From positions 37,812,001 to 37,876,000 of the forward strand of contig JAZBRS010000049.1 in the NCBI GenBank assembly GCA_037176725.1: a stretch of DNA of 64,000 bases. Direction: 5' to 3'. The notes below the pieces were generated by a model that saw only the letters and a program-made list of their open reading frames with translations, had not been told where the DNA came from and made no database searches. Position 1 is the stretch's first letter; each line of letters starts with the position of its first letter. A program made the translations under genes and the position numbers. The stretch is from Posidonia oceanica. Lineage: Eukaryota > Streptophyta > Magnoliopsida > Alismatales > Posidoniaceae. Positions 34,536-46,049 of this stretch are shown one piece after another.

Positions 34536-35974
34536 TTACAATATAGACATTAGTTCTATTCCTTTTGAAGTCTTCTCCACGAATTCTCTCATGAGACCTT
34601 TTGTAAACGGATCAACCAGATTCTCTTGACTTCTAACGTTGATCATCATGATCATGCCCCTTTCAAGTAGATCAGAAACATGTGCATGGTGGATCAGCAT
34701 AATCTTCTTCCATCTGTTGTACAAATCATTACCAACAGTCGTCACAGCCACTTGATTGTCTCAAGAGATAGCAATGACTGGTATTCTTTCTCTGAACGGT
34801 GGAAGATCAAACAGTAACTCTCTAAGATACTCTACCTCACGACAGTGGCCGCCAATGCATAAAACTTAGATTCCATAGAGGATTTCGAGATGATGCTCTG
34901 CTTCTTCGACTTCCACGATATAGTAGCTCCACCAAGCAGAAAGACAAATTCACCTGTGGATGTTCCTTCTTTCTCTCTTCCCCAACTCGCATCTAAGTAT
35001 ACTTCTATCACAGTAGGGTAGCCAGTAAAATGTAGAGCACAATGCATGGTTCCTTTAAGGTAAGCCATTACCCTTTCTATAGCAGTCCGATGCTCCTCGC
35101 TTGGATTCTTAGTGAACCTGCTCAACATACTCACAGCAAACGCTATGTTTGGCCTAATGCAATTCATTGCATACATGAGACTTCCAACAACTTTGGAGTA
35201 CTCTAGCTGTCGTACAGCTTTCCCACTATTTTCCTCTAACTTGCGTACATAGTCATACGACGTGTATACTATTACCAAGTCAGAATAATTATACTTTGTA
35301 GGTACATTCTCAATATAGTGAGACTGTGTCAAGGCGAATCCCTCTGAAGTCCTCACTATCTTGATCACTAGGACCACATCTACAAGTCCCATGTCCTTTA
35401 TGCTAAACTTGGATGAAAGAAATTTCTTTGTATCTTTCACAACCTCTGTGTCAGTATCAACGATAGGCATATCATTCACATAAAGACATATGATGACTCC
35501 TCGTCAATCAGTAAATTTTGTATAAACACACTTGTCAACATCACTGACTTTGTAGCCAATTGATTTGATCACTTTGTTAAATTTCTCATGCCACATCTTG
35601 GGAGCTTGCTTCAATCCATATAGAGATTTTACCAATTTACATACCTTTCGTTCTAGTCCCTTGACTACGAACCCTTCAGGCTAAATCATGTAAATTTCCT
35701 CAGTCAAGTCTCCATATAAGAATGCAGTTTTTACATCCATCTAATGTATTGTAGCCATGGCAATCAATAAACGAATTGTGGAAATACGAGCTACTAGAGA
35801 ATAGGTATCAAAATAATCAATGCCTTCCTTCTGTGTGAATCCTTTTGCAACTAGTTTAGCCTTGAACTTGTTCACTGAACCATCAACCAACATCTTCTTC
35901 TTGAAGACCCATTTGCTGCCAATTGATTTTGAGCCATCAGGTTTTTCCACCCACACCCACATGTCGTTAGCCAT
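34536..35974 (-). pseudogene. Copia A reverse transcriptase and RNase H
   Basis: Minus-strand blocks: [58 protein letters not shown], then the polymerase motif as LYVNDMP (family YVDDM, first catalytic Asp changed to Asn), PNIAFAVSMLSRF, LDASWG and ISKSSMESKFYALA of RNase H (family SSTEAEYVA), finally LVDPFTKGL. Stops at several points and the damaged YVDD show it is inactive. Confidence 0.9.
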
Positions 35975-36007
35975 TATTGAATCATACTCATCTTGGATTG
36001 CATCTTG

Positions 36008-37352
36008 TTAGAATGCTGCATCTCTAGACTGCATTGCTTTCTTGAAGCTTTGTGGATCACCTTCTACACCATAAGTGGTAAAATCAGGTCCAAAGGTCTT
36101 CTCCTTTCTTGCTCGCTTGATTGGTGACTCCTCCACCAGGGGTATAACTTCCTCGATCATAGATTCTGACTCCTTATCAGATCCTAGAATCTCGTTTTTT
36201 CTAGTAGAGAGATTTTCTAGAAGATCATCCAACATGATGCTCTTGTCTTTGATGAACTTCTCCTCAAAGTACTCTGTATTTCGAGCTTCTATGATGGAAT
36301 TTGTTTCCAATTCTAGAAACCTCCGAGCATCACTACTCTCAGCATATCCCAGAAATACTGCCTTGGTTGTACAAGTTCTCAACTTGTCAATCTTCATGTC
36401 TGGTAGCCTAACATAGGCTAAGCATCCCCACACTCTAATAGATCCCAGACTAGGTTGGATTTTGAACCAGAGTTCGTGTGGTGTCGTCTCCGTCTTGGAG
36501 AAAGACACTCTATTCAGAATATAACTTGCTGAAAAATACTGCTTCACCCCAATAGCAATTCGACAGTTCGGCTGCCAGCAACATAGAATTGACCATCTCA
36601 GTCAAGGTCCTATTCTTTCTTTCTGCTACTCCATTCGACTATGGACAGTATGGAGCTATGGTTTCATTCTCAATTCCATGCTCTATGGAATGCCACGAAC
36701 TCCTTGGACCGGTATTCCCCTCCTCTATCACTTCTCAGTCTCTTCAGTTTCCTTCCTGGTTTGCCTTTCTGCTCGAGCCTTGAAGTCCATAAACTTCTCA
36801 AAAGTTTCATCTTTTGACTTCAGCAGATAAACAAAGGCATATCTAGAGTAGTCATCTATGAAGATAAGAAAGTATTTCATCCCACCTCTACTGGTTAAAG
36901 GGCTTTCTAACGCTCTTCATTTGTGCACAAATCTCACACCTCTCATGTGTATTACCCCCATATTTTGGAATAAACCCGAGATTGGACATCTTTCCAATTC
37001 TCTTGTAGTGCACATGCCCAAGTCTATGGTGTCATAGCTCATTCAAATAAGCAGGATCAAAACTTATTTCATTAATAGAAGTCGAAGGCGCATTTAGAAT
37101 GACAAGCTTGTACATCCTTTCAATTTTAAAAGTCTTGCCAAAATACGTCCCATCGAAAGAAAAGACTGCTTTGCCTCCTTTGACATGCCATTCCAATCCA
37201 GAATCATCAAGATAGCACTCAGCAATGAAATTCTTTGCTGTATATGCTACGTGCTTCACATTGTTTAATGTTAATGTCTTCCCAAAAGACAACTCCAATA
37301 CCACTTGGCCAACGCCCAAGACCTTTGATTGCGTGTGATTCACCATCCCCAC
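36008..37352 (-). pseudogene. Copia A integrase and GAG-pre-integrase
   Basis: Recognisable pieces: HHRLGHVHYKRIGKM with CEICAQMK (zinc-binding HHCC), SNGVAERKNRTLTEM of the catalytic core, HELWFKIQPSLGSIRVWGCL, VFLGYAESSDARRF and the acidic linker (LGSDKESESMIEEVIP) before reverse transcriptase. The core region 36550-36990 has several stops and shifts. Confidence 0.88.
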
Positions 37353-37399
37353 TATCTCGTTCCCTATTGCTAGCTGATAGGAAAAAAACCATGTTCGGT

Positions 37400-37560
37400 T
37401 ATTGCAAACATGGTATGTAGCACCAAAATCTAGCTACCAATTGATCCCGTTATTCTTAGCATTCACGTGTCCAATCATCACCACGATATTATTCACCTCT
37501 TGTATCTTGCAATCTCGTCCTCAGTGACCCGTCTTTCCACATTTGAAGCATGCCTTGGCC
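37400..37560 (-). pseudogene. Copia A nucleocapsid zinc knuckle and protease
   Basis: CFKCGKTGH-stop-GRDC is a CCHC knuckle with a TGA inside it. Protease follows as LDFGATYHVC (family LDSGATCHVC); the catalytic Asp is kept and Ser is replaced by Phe. Confidence 0.8.
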
Positions 37561-37670
37561 TCCTTGGCCTTCTTCTTGAAATCTAGAGCTTTGACGTCCA
37601 AGTTCTTGAGATATGGCTTCTTTTTCTTTTGATTTGACATAAGCCTCTTGCCTTTAGCACCATAGTTTGG

Positions 37671-38366
37671 TCACTTAGTTGCCTTGGATTCGAACAAAGA
37701 AACAGCATTAGCCTTAGCTACCTGCTTAGCAATAACATCATGTTTTGCCCTCTGCTTTGCCTCATCTTCGATCTTGATGAATCGCAATAGATCGTTCATC
37801 TTGACTTCTGTCTTCTTGTGATAAATATTAGTGGCGAAGCGAGTCCAACCCACTGGAAGTTTATTCAATATGCACCCAACCAGATACCTCTTTGGAAGTT
37901 TCATCTCATCTTCAACCATCTTTTGACTGATCTGCAACAAGTCCTTGACTTACGGAAGCATGGGCTTGTCCTCTAAGAACTTACAGTCCTCGAAATTGTT
38001 GACGATGTGAATTTTGACCATACTCTCATCATCCTTGTACTACTTCTCTAAGGAATCTCAGATCTCCCTTGCAGTCTCCATCTTGGAGTAGGAATCTACA
38101 ATCCTCTTCTTGAGGTTGTAAAGGATCAAACTCTTGCACAGAGAATTAACCTTTGTCCATCTTTTCCTTGCAGACTCTGCAATCTGAACTGCTCTAAGCG
38201 ATTGACCTTCATCAACAATAGGACACGGATCGATCAGAGCTTCATCCACGCCCATCAACTCCAGTGTAAATAACACGTTGCGTCTCCATGTGCTGTAATC
38301 AGAGCCATCAATCTTCTTAAGTTTGACAAGATTCTGCTCTAGCATCCTCATATTATTGTTATCCAT
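37671..38366 (-). pseudogene. Copia A gag
   Basis: Start at 38366 (MDNNNMRMLEQNLVKLKKID, then GSDYSTWRRN). Typical Copia gag: DYSTWRRNVLFTLELMGVDE, RWTKVNSLCKSLILYNLKKR and, after stops between 37940 and 38057, LPKRYLVGCILNKLPVGWTR. At least two frame breaks. Confidence 0.88.
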
Positions 38367-38400
38367 AACCTAGTCGATTAATGCAATGACACTTTAAGAT

Positions 38401-39335
38401 TGTTGTCGTCGGGCAGAATAATACGTGTAATTATAATGGAAACAAAATAATATATAAAACAGGATCTATGTAGAAATAAAATTTTCTTAAAAATATGGAG
38501 AGATCTTACTTATGTATGATGAAAAATCCTTGTGAGAAGACTATCTTCGTGCTCCGCTAGGATGTTATCAAATACCGACACTTAAAACATTATTCAACCC
38601 CCACAGTGCAGCAAGTTCTAGCCGAACCACTCCCAGGTACCAGCAAGTAAGAGTTGCGATGCGTGTACTTGCAACTAACTACAAAAGAACTACTATTGGA
38701 ACGTCTTCCTTTTACTCCTCATAGAGAAACAACAGAGCCAAACTTCAATTCTCTCGAAGTACACAATTAGTCTCCTTCTTGTCCTCTGAGAAGCCATACA
38801 ATCTCCTTTGTACCATCCTCCGAGAAGATGGAGATCTATGTAATTACCACAAGAATACTCAAACACAAAATTCTCTATATCTCTCTTTATTGTGATAAGT
38901 CATATATATTGAGAAGAGATTATCCCTCCTAATATTTTGGTAAGATAATGCACTTATCACTCCTTTTAAATTCAAAGGGAATAAAATTTGTGATTACTAT
39001 CTTGTAAATGGAACAACGATCGTGTTTAAAACCTTTCAAATTTGAAAACAGAAAACAAAATTACGCCACAATAGACGTTCATGTGGACGTCCACTCAAAC
39101 ACTATTTTGAAAAAAATGAACCAACAAACGTCTGACTCAAATGTCTGAGAAGTTCCTGTTTTCGACGTAGACCAGCGGATGTCTGAAAAGTTCTTGTGTT
39201 GAAAGATGGACTAGTGAACGTTCAACGCAGACGTTCGAAAAATCCCTGTGTCATGGCTCTATCTTCCACAGATGTTCGTTGGATTACTGATTTATTTTGT
39301 ATTATTTTTGAATTATTTTGAACGATTATCCAACA
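38401..39335 (-). mobile_element. 5' LTR of Copia A
   Basis: Minus-strand start TGTTGGATAATCGTTC at 39335; inner end near 38401 (tgttgtcgtcgg on the plus strand). No recognisable tRNA-complementary primer-binding site follows it, which is odd for a Copia element; it may have decayed. 39336-39640 shows no recognised feature. Confidence 0.85.
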
Positions 39336-39639
39336 TTTATTACTTCAAGCTGTACAAAAATGCGTTTGATTAAGGCTATAACACTAAACTAGATGCGGTT
39401 GGAAGAGAATCCACATATGAAGAGAAGATTCAATACGTGCATGATTGGTCAATGTAAATAATTTTAGATAAACTCTGGTTGGGATAAGATGAGGGATACT
39501 TTGTTGATGGAGTCGATAATGTCAGTTTTTGGACCTAACGAATGGTCCATTTTGATGACGTTGAGAGTTGACACGTTGTGAATGACTGTATCAGATTCAA
39601 ATGAATAGTACTTTCTCTCATTGCACTGACAAGGCACCA

Positions 39640-41596
39640 GGCCTGGATGATTTTGAGACACAGTCCACCTTGATCTGATTTCGCTATTCCATGCTTTACA
39701 AACATCTCATGGACTTGAGCACATTGTAGATATCGACGGCACCTTTTTTGGCACTAATACCCAAGAAACTCGTCACGGAAATCATGTGGGATTTCTGCCC
39801 TATCAGCCTAACAGCACATACAAGATCATTACTAAAACTCTGGCAATCCTACCTATCTATCCCCCGCCATTGACTCATTCCTCAAAGCACTTTTATCAAG
39901 GGTAGAAACATCTCAAATTGCTACATTGTCGTCGACAAAACACTTAACTACCTTCATTCTAGTAGGAATGCAGGCCTCATTTCAAAATAGGCTTTAACAT
40001 GCAAGCTCCTTTGGCGAGGGCAATCCGCCAAATGGTGCAACATCCTTAGAGAATAATATCTTAGTGATGGCGGCTCTATCAAGCGACTTCTTCATTCCAC
40101 CAACAACAACAACAACAACATCTCCTACTTTTGGAGGTCCCTTAAACTAGTCTTCCCTAGGTTCAACGCACGTTGCTTTGTATCTATAGGTGATGGTAAG
40201 CTTGCATTCTTCTAGGAGAGTAAGTGATGTGATTGGAAGGCGGTTAAGGAGATATTTTCAACAAATATGCCATCCTTGGAAGCCCTCATTCGGTCTATCG
40301 ACCTCTCGAATGTTCTTGCTGCCGTAACCACCCAGCAGCCTACTGTTAATGCCATTGATGAAATCACTACTCCCGATGAGCTGCCTGATGGAGTGCCGGG
40401 CAATGCCGATGCCACGGCGACACCCCTTAACTCCGAAATTGGGAGAATGATAACTTAATGGCCTGATTCCATTGGTCTCGCGGTGCCCGTGCCTTCAAGC
40501 TTTTTTTGATCATGTTGCACCGTTGGTTTTTTGGTGTGGCTGTTCACTCCTTTGCCGAGCTGGTGATCGTCTGTTAATGACAGCTTAGATGCTCCGGCTT
40601 TTCTTCTTGCTGTTGGAATTTAAAGTTTTTTTTTTTTCCGAATTGGTGGTTCTTTGCTTTGAGTTGCTCTTCTACCAAGAGCTGAACATGTTTATTTCGT
40701 TTGACTGTTGTGATCTCAATGTCTATAAGTGGATCAGGTCGGGTCGGATTTGAAGTCTACCCTTATCCTTATCCGTCCCTTCTTGACAAATGACAGATAG
40801 AATCAATATCCATTCCAAAAAAACTTGGCCGCTATCCTATCCATTACTCTTTTGGTTAACTAGTAGTACAGCTTAACGGGTCAAATGAATAAGTTTTTTT
40901 AAAAAAAAATTTAAGACCACAATTTATACTATTTCATTGCCTTAATTGAGCCTAAAATTGAACCGTTAATCTCTTATTAACCTATAAAAATTGCTAACAA
41001 GACAACAACCTATAAAAAAAATCAAATTATGTTCATCTAAGATTAATAATATTTAACAATATATAACAAGAATAATTCCAACATTATCATTTATCACAAT
41101 ACAACATCATCATTTATCGTTGATTCATTGTATTCATCCAAGAATAATAATAAAATTTAAAACGACATAAATATACTATCATTTAACCACACCATTCGTG
41201 ATTGATGATTCAAAAGTTTAAAGTACTCTCAAGAATACAACAAAACACAAAATACCTTAAAGTTTAGACTATTATAAAAATAAAAATAAACACAATTCCA
41301 TGATTCAACAGGTTAATGGGTGACCCAAAGTAGTCTACCATTACGTATATCCACTAAGTAGATGATTAAACGGGTAATGGGTGAACAAAACCTCTATCCT
41401 AACCCGTTCCTGACGAATTGGGTCGGGTCGGATTAGTAGGTGAAACCTGATCCACTTACAGCCCTACTTGTTTCCCTCTTGCTAGAAGAGGCTTGTTTTT
41501 GGTTCTGGCCTGCAGTTTTCCTGTGGCTGTTGATGTAACCTTTGAATTTTATTAATGAAAACTACCCTTTATCAAAATAATAATAATAATAATAAT
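39640..41596 (+). mobile_element. L1-like LINE fragment interrupted by a MITE
   Basis: Plus-strand reverse-transcriptase remains: FLALIPKKLVTEIMWDFCPI, STYKIITKTLA and FIKGRNISNCY, matching plant L1 'FIALIPKK...DFRPISL...YKIITKTLANRL...AFIKGRNI'. Frame changes between pieces show decay. After a MITE (40720-41466) the 3' end resumes (tcttgctagaagaggcttg ... ttttattaatgaaaactac) and ends in (TAA)n at about 41576-41596. 5' half missing. Confidence 0.78.
40720..41466. mobile_element. hAT-like MITE inside the LINE
   Basis: Left GTCTATAAGTGGATCAGGTC, right (minus strand) TAGGGCTGTAAGTGGATCAG; subterminal GGTCGGGTCGGAT / ATCCGACCCGACCC words in inverted orientation. TAGGGCTG is a plant hAT-type end. 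An 8-bp target duplication is not recognisable, so the boundaries are approximate. Confidence 0.65.
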
Positions 41597-41681
41597 GGAA
41601 GCTAAATGGTTAGAAGAAAACACCCAAAACAACAAAAAAGAGAGACACAATTTGTCAATAGAGTAAATTCCTTAATAGTAT

Positions 41682-41817
41682 TGTTAGCATTATGTTATAT
41701 GGGTTATGTCTTATATAGGTACTTGTTATATAGATATCCATGTAAGGGATAAACCCTATATATATGTAACTATGTTGCTTATCAATAACACATAATACTT
41801 TCTCCCTAACTACAACA
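41682..41817 (+). mobile_element. Copia B 5' LTR (136 bp)
   Basis: TGTTAGCATTATGTTATATG ... CCCTAACTACAACA, immediately followed by a primer-binding site. Short LTRs of this size occur in some plant Copia lineages. No 3' LTR is found because the element is cut at about 45770. Confidence 0.8.
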
Positions 41818-41831
41818 TGGTACCAGAACCC
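41818..41831 (+). other. Primer-binding site of Copia B
   Basis: TGGTACCAGAACCC directly abuts the LTR; similar to the initiator-tRNA(Met) complement TGGTATCAGAGC. Confidence 0.75.
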
Positions 41832-41926
41832 AGGACCACATAAAACCCTAGCCGTCTCCTTTTCTTCTTCCTCCCCATGCTTCCACTGCCGTCCAGCCCA
41901 CCCACTGGCGACGCCAGCCACTACTG

Positions 41927-42153
41927 CCGGCCTTCCACACGTCTCCCGTGCCCTCCCAGGCTTCCGCCGGCTCTCATTGGCCCCTCCTCCAGACAGCCCC
42001 TCCAGGCCCACCCGCCGGCCCTAGCAGCCCTATGACCGCTACCACCGGCCTTCCACACGTCTCCCACACCTTCCCAGGCCTTCGCCGGCTCTCACTGGCC
42101 CCTCCTCCAGACAACCCCTCCAGGCCCACCTGCCGACCCTAGCAGCCCTTCCT
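41927..42153. repeat. 119-bp tandem duplication in the Copia B leader
   Basis: Units start CCGGCCTTCCACACGTCTCC at 41927 and 42046. Strongly CT/GC-rich and unlike the AT-rich surroundings. Confidence 0.85.
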
Positions 42154-42431
42154 TGTGACAACCGGTGGCTTCTTCAGCCGAATTGTTGGTTGCCATGGAA
42201 TGATCTAGGCTGTCCTCTATTTCTACTTCATGTTACTATATCTAGGGTTGTTCATTTGCCCTAGTTGTGCTTTCCTCTACTACTATCTGCCTTAGAAACG
42301 GATTTCTGACTACTATCTGCCCTACATACGAGTCCTTGCTGCTGCTTTGTCGTATTTTTTAGGAATTCCAGCCATCTATTTGCTATTTTTTCCTCTATTT
42401 TACATCAAATCATACCTTATTTGTTGATATT

Positions 42432-43217
42432 ATGGCTACCTCTCGTAACACATGGCTTAAAAATCTCTTTGAGACATCTGTCAAATTAAATGGCAAGAAT
42501 TATCTTCTATGGTCACAGACGTTTGAGACATTCTTAGGTGCCCATCGTAAGATCCACCATCTTACGGATGATCCTCCCGATGCCAAGGACGCCTCATATG
42601 AGGATTGGCTTGCAGATGACTGTGCGGTTATATCATGGCTTGTAAATAGTATGGGCGAAGATGTTTCCAGAGGTGTGATGATATTACGACCTGCCAAGAA
42701 GATCTGGCAGACTTTGCAAAGCACTTATGGGCATGAGAAAAATATTACATGAATTTGTAAAATATATGAGCACCTGTTTACTCATCGTCAGGGGGAGCGT
42801 TCTGTTCAGGAGTTTTACAGTTCTCTTCGGGCACTATTTGATGAGTTAGAGATATACCAACCGTTTGTCGTAGACATCTCTAAGATGTGTCGGTACAGAG
42901 AAGAGTTCGCTGTGGCTATTTACCTGGCAAGACTCACTCCTGCAGTGGCATCTCAGATTCATGGCCCGATACTTGGTGCTGAGACTCTTCCATCGCTTTC
43001 ATCTACCTTCTCTCGAGCCCTCTGGATCTCGACTACTACCCCTGCAACTATTCCTGATCAGTCAGCGCTAGTTACATCCATCAAAGGATGTGGTTGTGAT
43101 GGTCGTGGGCGTGGGCAATCATCTTCAGGGGGACGTGAGGCTCGTCGCTGTGATCACTGTGGTCGTACAAATCATCCGTCAAATCGCTGCTGGAGCAAGT
43201 TTGGTCGACCCCTTTAG
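42432..43217 (+). pseudogene. Copia B gag
   Basis: MATSRNTWLKNLFETSVKLN, then GKNYLLWSQTFETFLGAH, a TGA at 42750, then IYEHLFTHRQGERSVQEFYS, LDE-type spacer and a CCHC knuckle CDHCGRTNHPSNRCW, ending GRPL-stop. The protease that should follow (with DSGA) is not visible: the reading passes straight to SVFIANGHHCSVSGKG, suggesting an internal deletion. Confidence 0.87.
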
Positions 43218-43229
43218 GCTAGACATGTG

Positions 43230-44524
43230 GCGGAGACTCCCTGTGATGATTCCTCTACTGACGTTAAATCTGTTTTCATTGCCAATGGTCACCATTGCTC
43301 TGTCTCTGGGAAAGGTGTGGTTCATACCTCTTCCTAGATCACTCTTGAAAAAGTCCTTTGTGTGCCTGACTTTATTGTTCTGTAATATTTTTCTCCTATC
43401 ATTGTACTTTTTGGGATCTGCAGACAAGGAGGAGGATTGGTTTGGACCGTGAGCATGCTCGTGGCGTTTACATGTTGGTCCGGGATGATATACCTAGTGG
43501 ATTGGCGTCTGTTGCCGCTATTGCAGACTCCTTGTTGTTATGACACTACCGTCTTGGTCACCCATCACATCGCAATCTACAACAGGCTCTTCCTTGGATC
43601 ACTGTTGAGTCATTTATTTGTGAATCGTGTCGTTTAGGTAAGCACCATCGGGCTACCTATACGCGGTCTAAGTTGTCTAGCAGTCAGGGTCCCTTTGATT
43701 TAGTTCATTGTGATATCTGAGGGTTCGCTGGTAGTGTGTCAGCATCTGGTTTCCGTTATTATATTGTATTTGTAGATGACTATTCTAGAGTTTCTTGGGT
43801 GTACCTCCTGAAGGATAGACATCATGTGTTTGACATTGTCAAGAAATTTTTTACTGAAATAATAAATTATTTTTCTGTTACTCCAAAAATCTTTTGAACT
43901 GACAATGCTCTTGAATTTGTTCAAAAGGATGTGGAAAATTATTGTACTTCATTAGGAATCCTTCATTAGACCTCTTGTTCACATACCTCTCAGCAAAATG
44001 GGGTGGTTGAACGCAAGCATAGACACATACTTAATGTCACCCGCACCATTTTGCTTCAAATGAATGTTCCAAAATCATTCTGATCTGACACCGTTCTTAC
44101 AATCACTCACCTTATTAATAGGATGCCCTCTGCACCTCTTGGTAGTGAAATTCCACTTCGGCGTTTGTGTCCTAATAAGGAACTCTTTAGTCTTCCTCCA
44201 AAGGTGTTTGGGTGTGTCGCCTATGTTCAGGATCTTAATCCAAGTCTTGACAAGTTAGCTCCTCGGTCTCTTCGGTGTGTCTTTGTGGGATATTCTAGGA
44301 CTCAGAAGGGATATAAGTGCTATCATCCACCTAATCGTCGTTACCTTGTGTCTGCTAATGTCACTTTTTGGGAGTCGAAGTCCTACTTTGATTCTTCTGC
44401 CTCTTTGACTACACCTACTACTACTCTTGTTCCTTTCCCTGTTGATATTGTGGATACAAAGGGTGTTCAACGGCAACCTTTGCAGGAAAATACGCCTCAT
44501 CCACTACAGATTTATCATCAATGA
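43230..44524 (+). pseudogene. Copia B GAG-pre-integrase and integrase
   Basis: Pieces in shifting frames: HYRLGHPSHRNLQQALPW with CESCRLGKHH (HHCC zinc finger), FVDDYSRVSWVYLLKDRH, TDNALEFVQKDVENYC (catalytic Asp), SHTSQQNGVVERKHRHIL (catalytic Glu), FGCVAYVQDLNPSLDKLAPR, CVFVGYSRTQKGYKCYHPPN. Several stops (near 43720, 43897, 43967, 44082). Confidence 0.87.
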
Positions 44525-44768
44525 TGCAACATGCCTATGCCAACTCATACTGAGCCACCACTCTCCTCTGCAGATCTTCCACCACAAGATCTTGATATGC
44601 CCATTGCCTTCCGCAAAGGTACACGGTCTTCCACTATCCATCCTATTTCTACTTTTGTTACCTATGATTTCCTTCACCCCTCCTTTCGCCAGTTTGCCTT
44701 GTCTATATCTTCAAAGTCTATACCAAAGAACTATTAAGAGGCACTGCTTCTACCACACTGGAAGGTAG

Positions 44769-45770
44769 CCATGGATAAGGAGATCCAAGCCTTACTTACT
44801 CGTGGTACATGGGATTTGGTTGCTCAGCCTGAAGGAACTGGCATTGTTAGTTGTCGGTAGGTATTCAATATCAAGTACAAGCCTGATGGTTCTGTGGATA
44901 GATACAAAGCGAGGTTGGTTGCCCGTGGTTTTACACAGTCTTATGGCATTGATTATGAGGAGACCTTTTCTCCAGTAGCCAGCCTTAATTCCATTAGGGT
45001 TATCTTATTTGTTGCTGTCAATCACTCATGGGATATACGCCAACTTGATGTGAAGAATGCTTTCCTCTACAGCGATTTGGCAGAGCAGGTATACATGGAG
45101 CAACCCCTTGAGTATGTTGCTCAGGAGGAGAACAGTGTGTGTCTTCTCAAGAAAGCTATATATGACCTGAAGTAGAGTCCGAGAGCGTGGTTTGATAAAT
45201 TCAACAAAGTGGTGATGTGTTTTGGGTTCAAAAGATGTACCACAGACCATTCGGTGTTCATCAGGAAAAACACTAATGATTGTGTACTGTTCGCAGTATA
45301 TGTGGATGACATCAGTCTTACAGGAAGTGATGCTGCAGGTATCAGGGAGACCAAAAAATATTTGCAACATCATTTCACTACAAAGGATATGGGATGTCCT
45401 AAATACTTTCTGGGGATTGAGTTTGTTTATGCTAAAGGGAAGATGGTGCTATCTCAGAGAAAATATGCTTTTGATCTTCTCTAGGAGATAGGCCTCACAG
45501 GATGCAAACCAGCAAGTACTCTCATTGATCCAACACCAGCTTTCTGGGATGGTTCTACAGACATATATGAGGATGCAGGCAAATACTGACGACTAATTGG
45601 CAAACTGATCGACCTGACTGTGACATGTCTAGATATCTCATATGTTGTTGGACTTCTCAGTCAATTCATGCATGAACCCAGAGAGGTACATTGGCAAGGT
45701 GCCTTACGTGTGCTTGCATACATTAAAGGTACACCAAGATGAGGGCTAGTTTATGAGAAGCATGGTCAAC
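44769..45770 (+). pseudogene. Copia B reverse transcriptase, truncated before RNase H
   Basis: [88 protein letters not shown] (catalytic YVDD intact), MGCPKYFLGIEF, ISYVVGLLSQFMHEP, VLAYIKGTPR-stop-GLVYEKHG. Four or more stops. The reading ends at about 45770 where an unrelated inverted-repeat sequence starts; RNase H and the 3' LTR are gone. Confidence 0.9.
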
Positions 45771-46049
45771 TTTAAAATCAGTCACTCTGGTACCTAAACT
45801 TGTATTATGTTTCAATTTACAATAAGTTTGATAACTCCATTAAATTTTAACATGAAAGGTCAGTTATGCCTTTTTATTTTATTTCCACTTCACGAATCCC
45901 TTTCTTCTTCATTCTTACTTTTCTCCCTCATCTTTCTCCACGAGGGTAGGTCTGGATATTGGGTTTTCCGTCGGAGGAAAAGGCACTTTGCTCGCGCTGC
46001 TTTTGGCTTCTTCGGCGTCCCTTTTGCTTGTTCGTTGATTCCTACACTC

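Larger units (their letters stand above)
21640..39335 (-). mobile_element. Copia A: old LTR retrotransposon split by a hAT element
   Basis: Minus-strand Ty1/Copia element. The 5' LTR is 38401-39335. The 3' LTR is in two pieces, 33175-33789 and about 21640-21943, separated by the hAT at 21944-33166. Order on the minus strand: LTR, gag (38366-37671), zinc knuckle, protease, integrase, reverse transcriptase, RNase H (to 34536), polypurine tract, LTR. The two LTR copies differ at many sites and all coding domains carry stops or shifts, so insertion was ancient. No primer-binding site or target duplication was recognised; the 21640 boundary is approximate. Confidence 0.85.
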
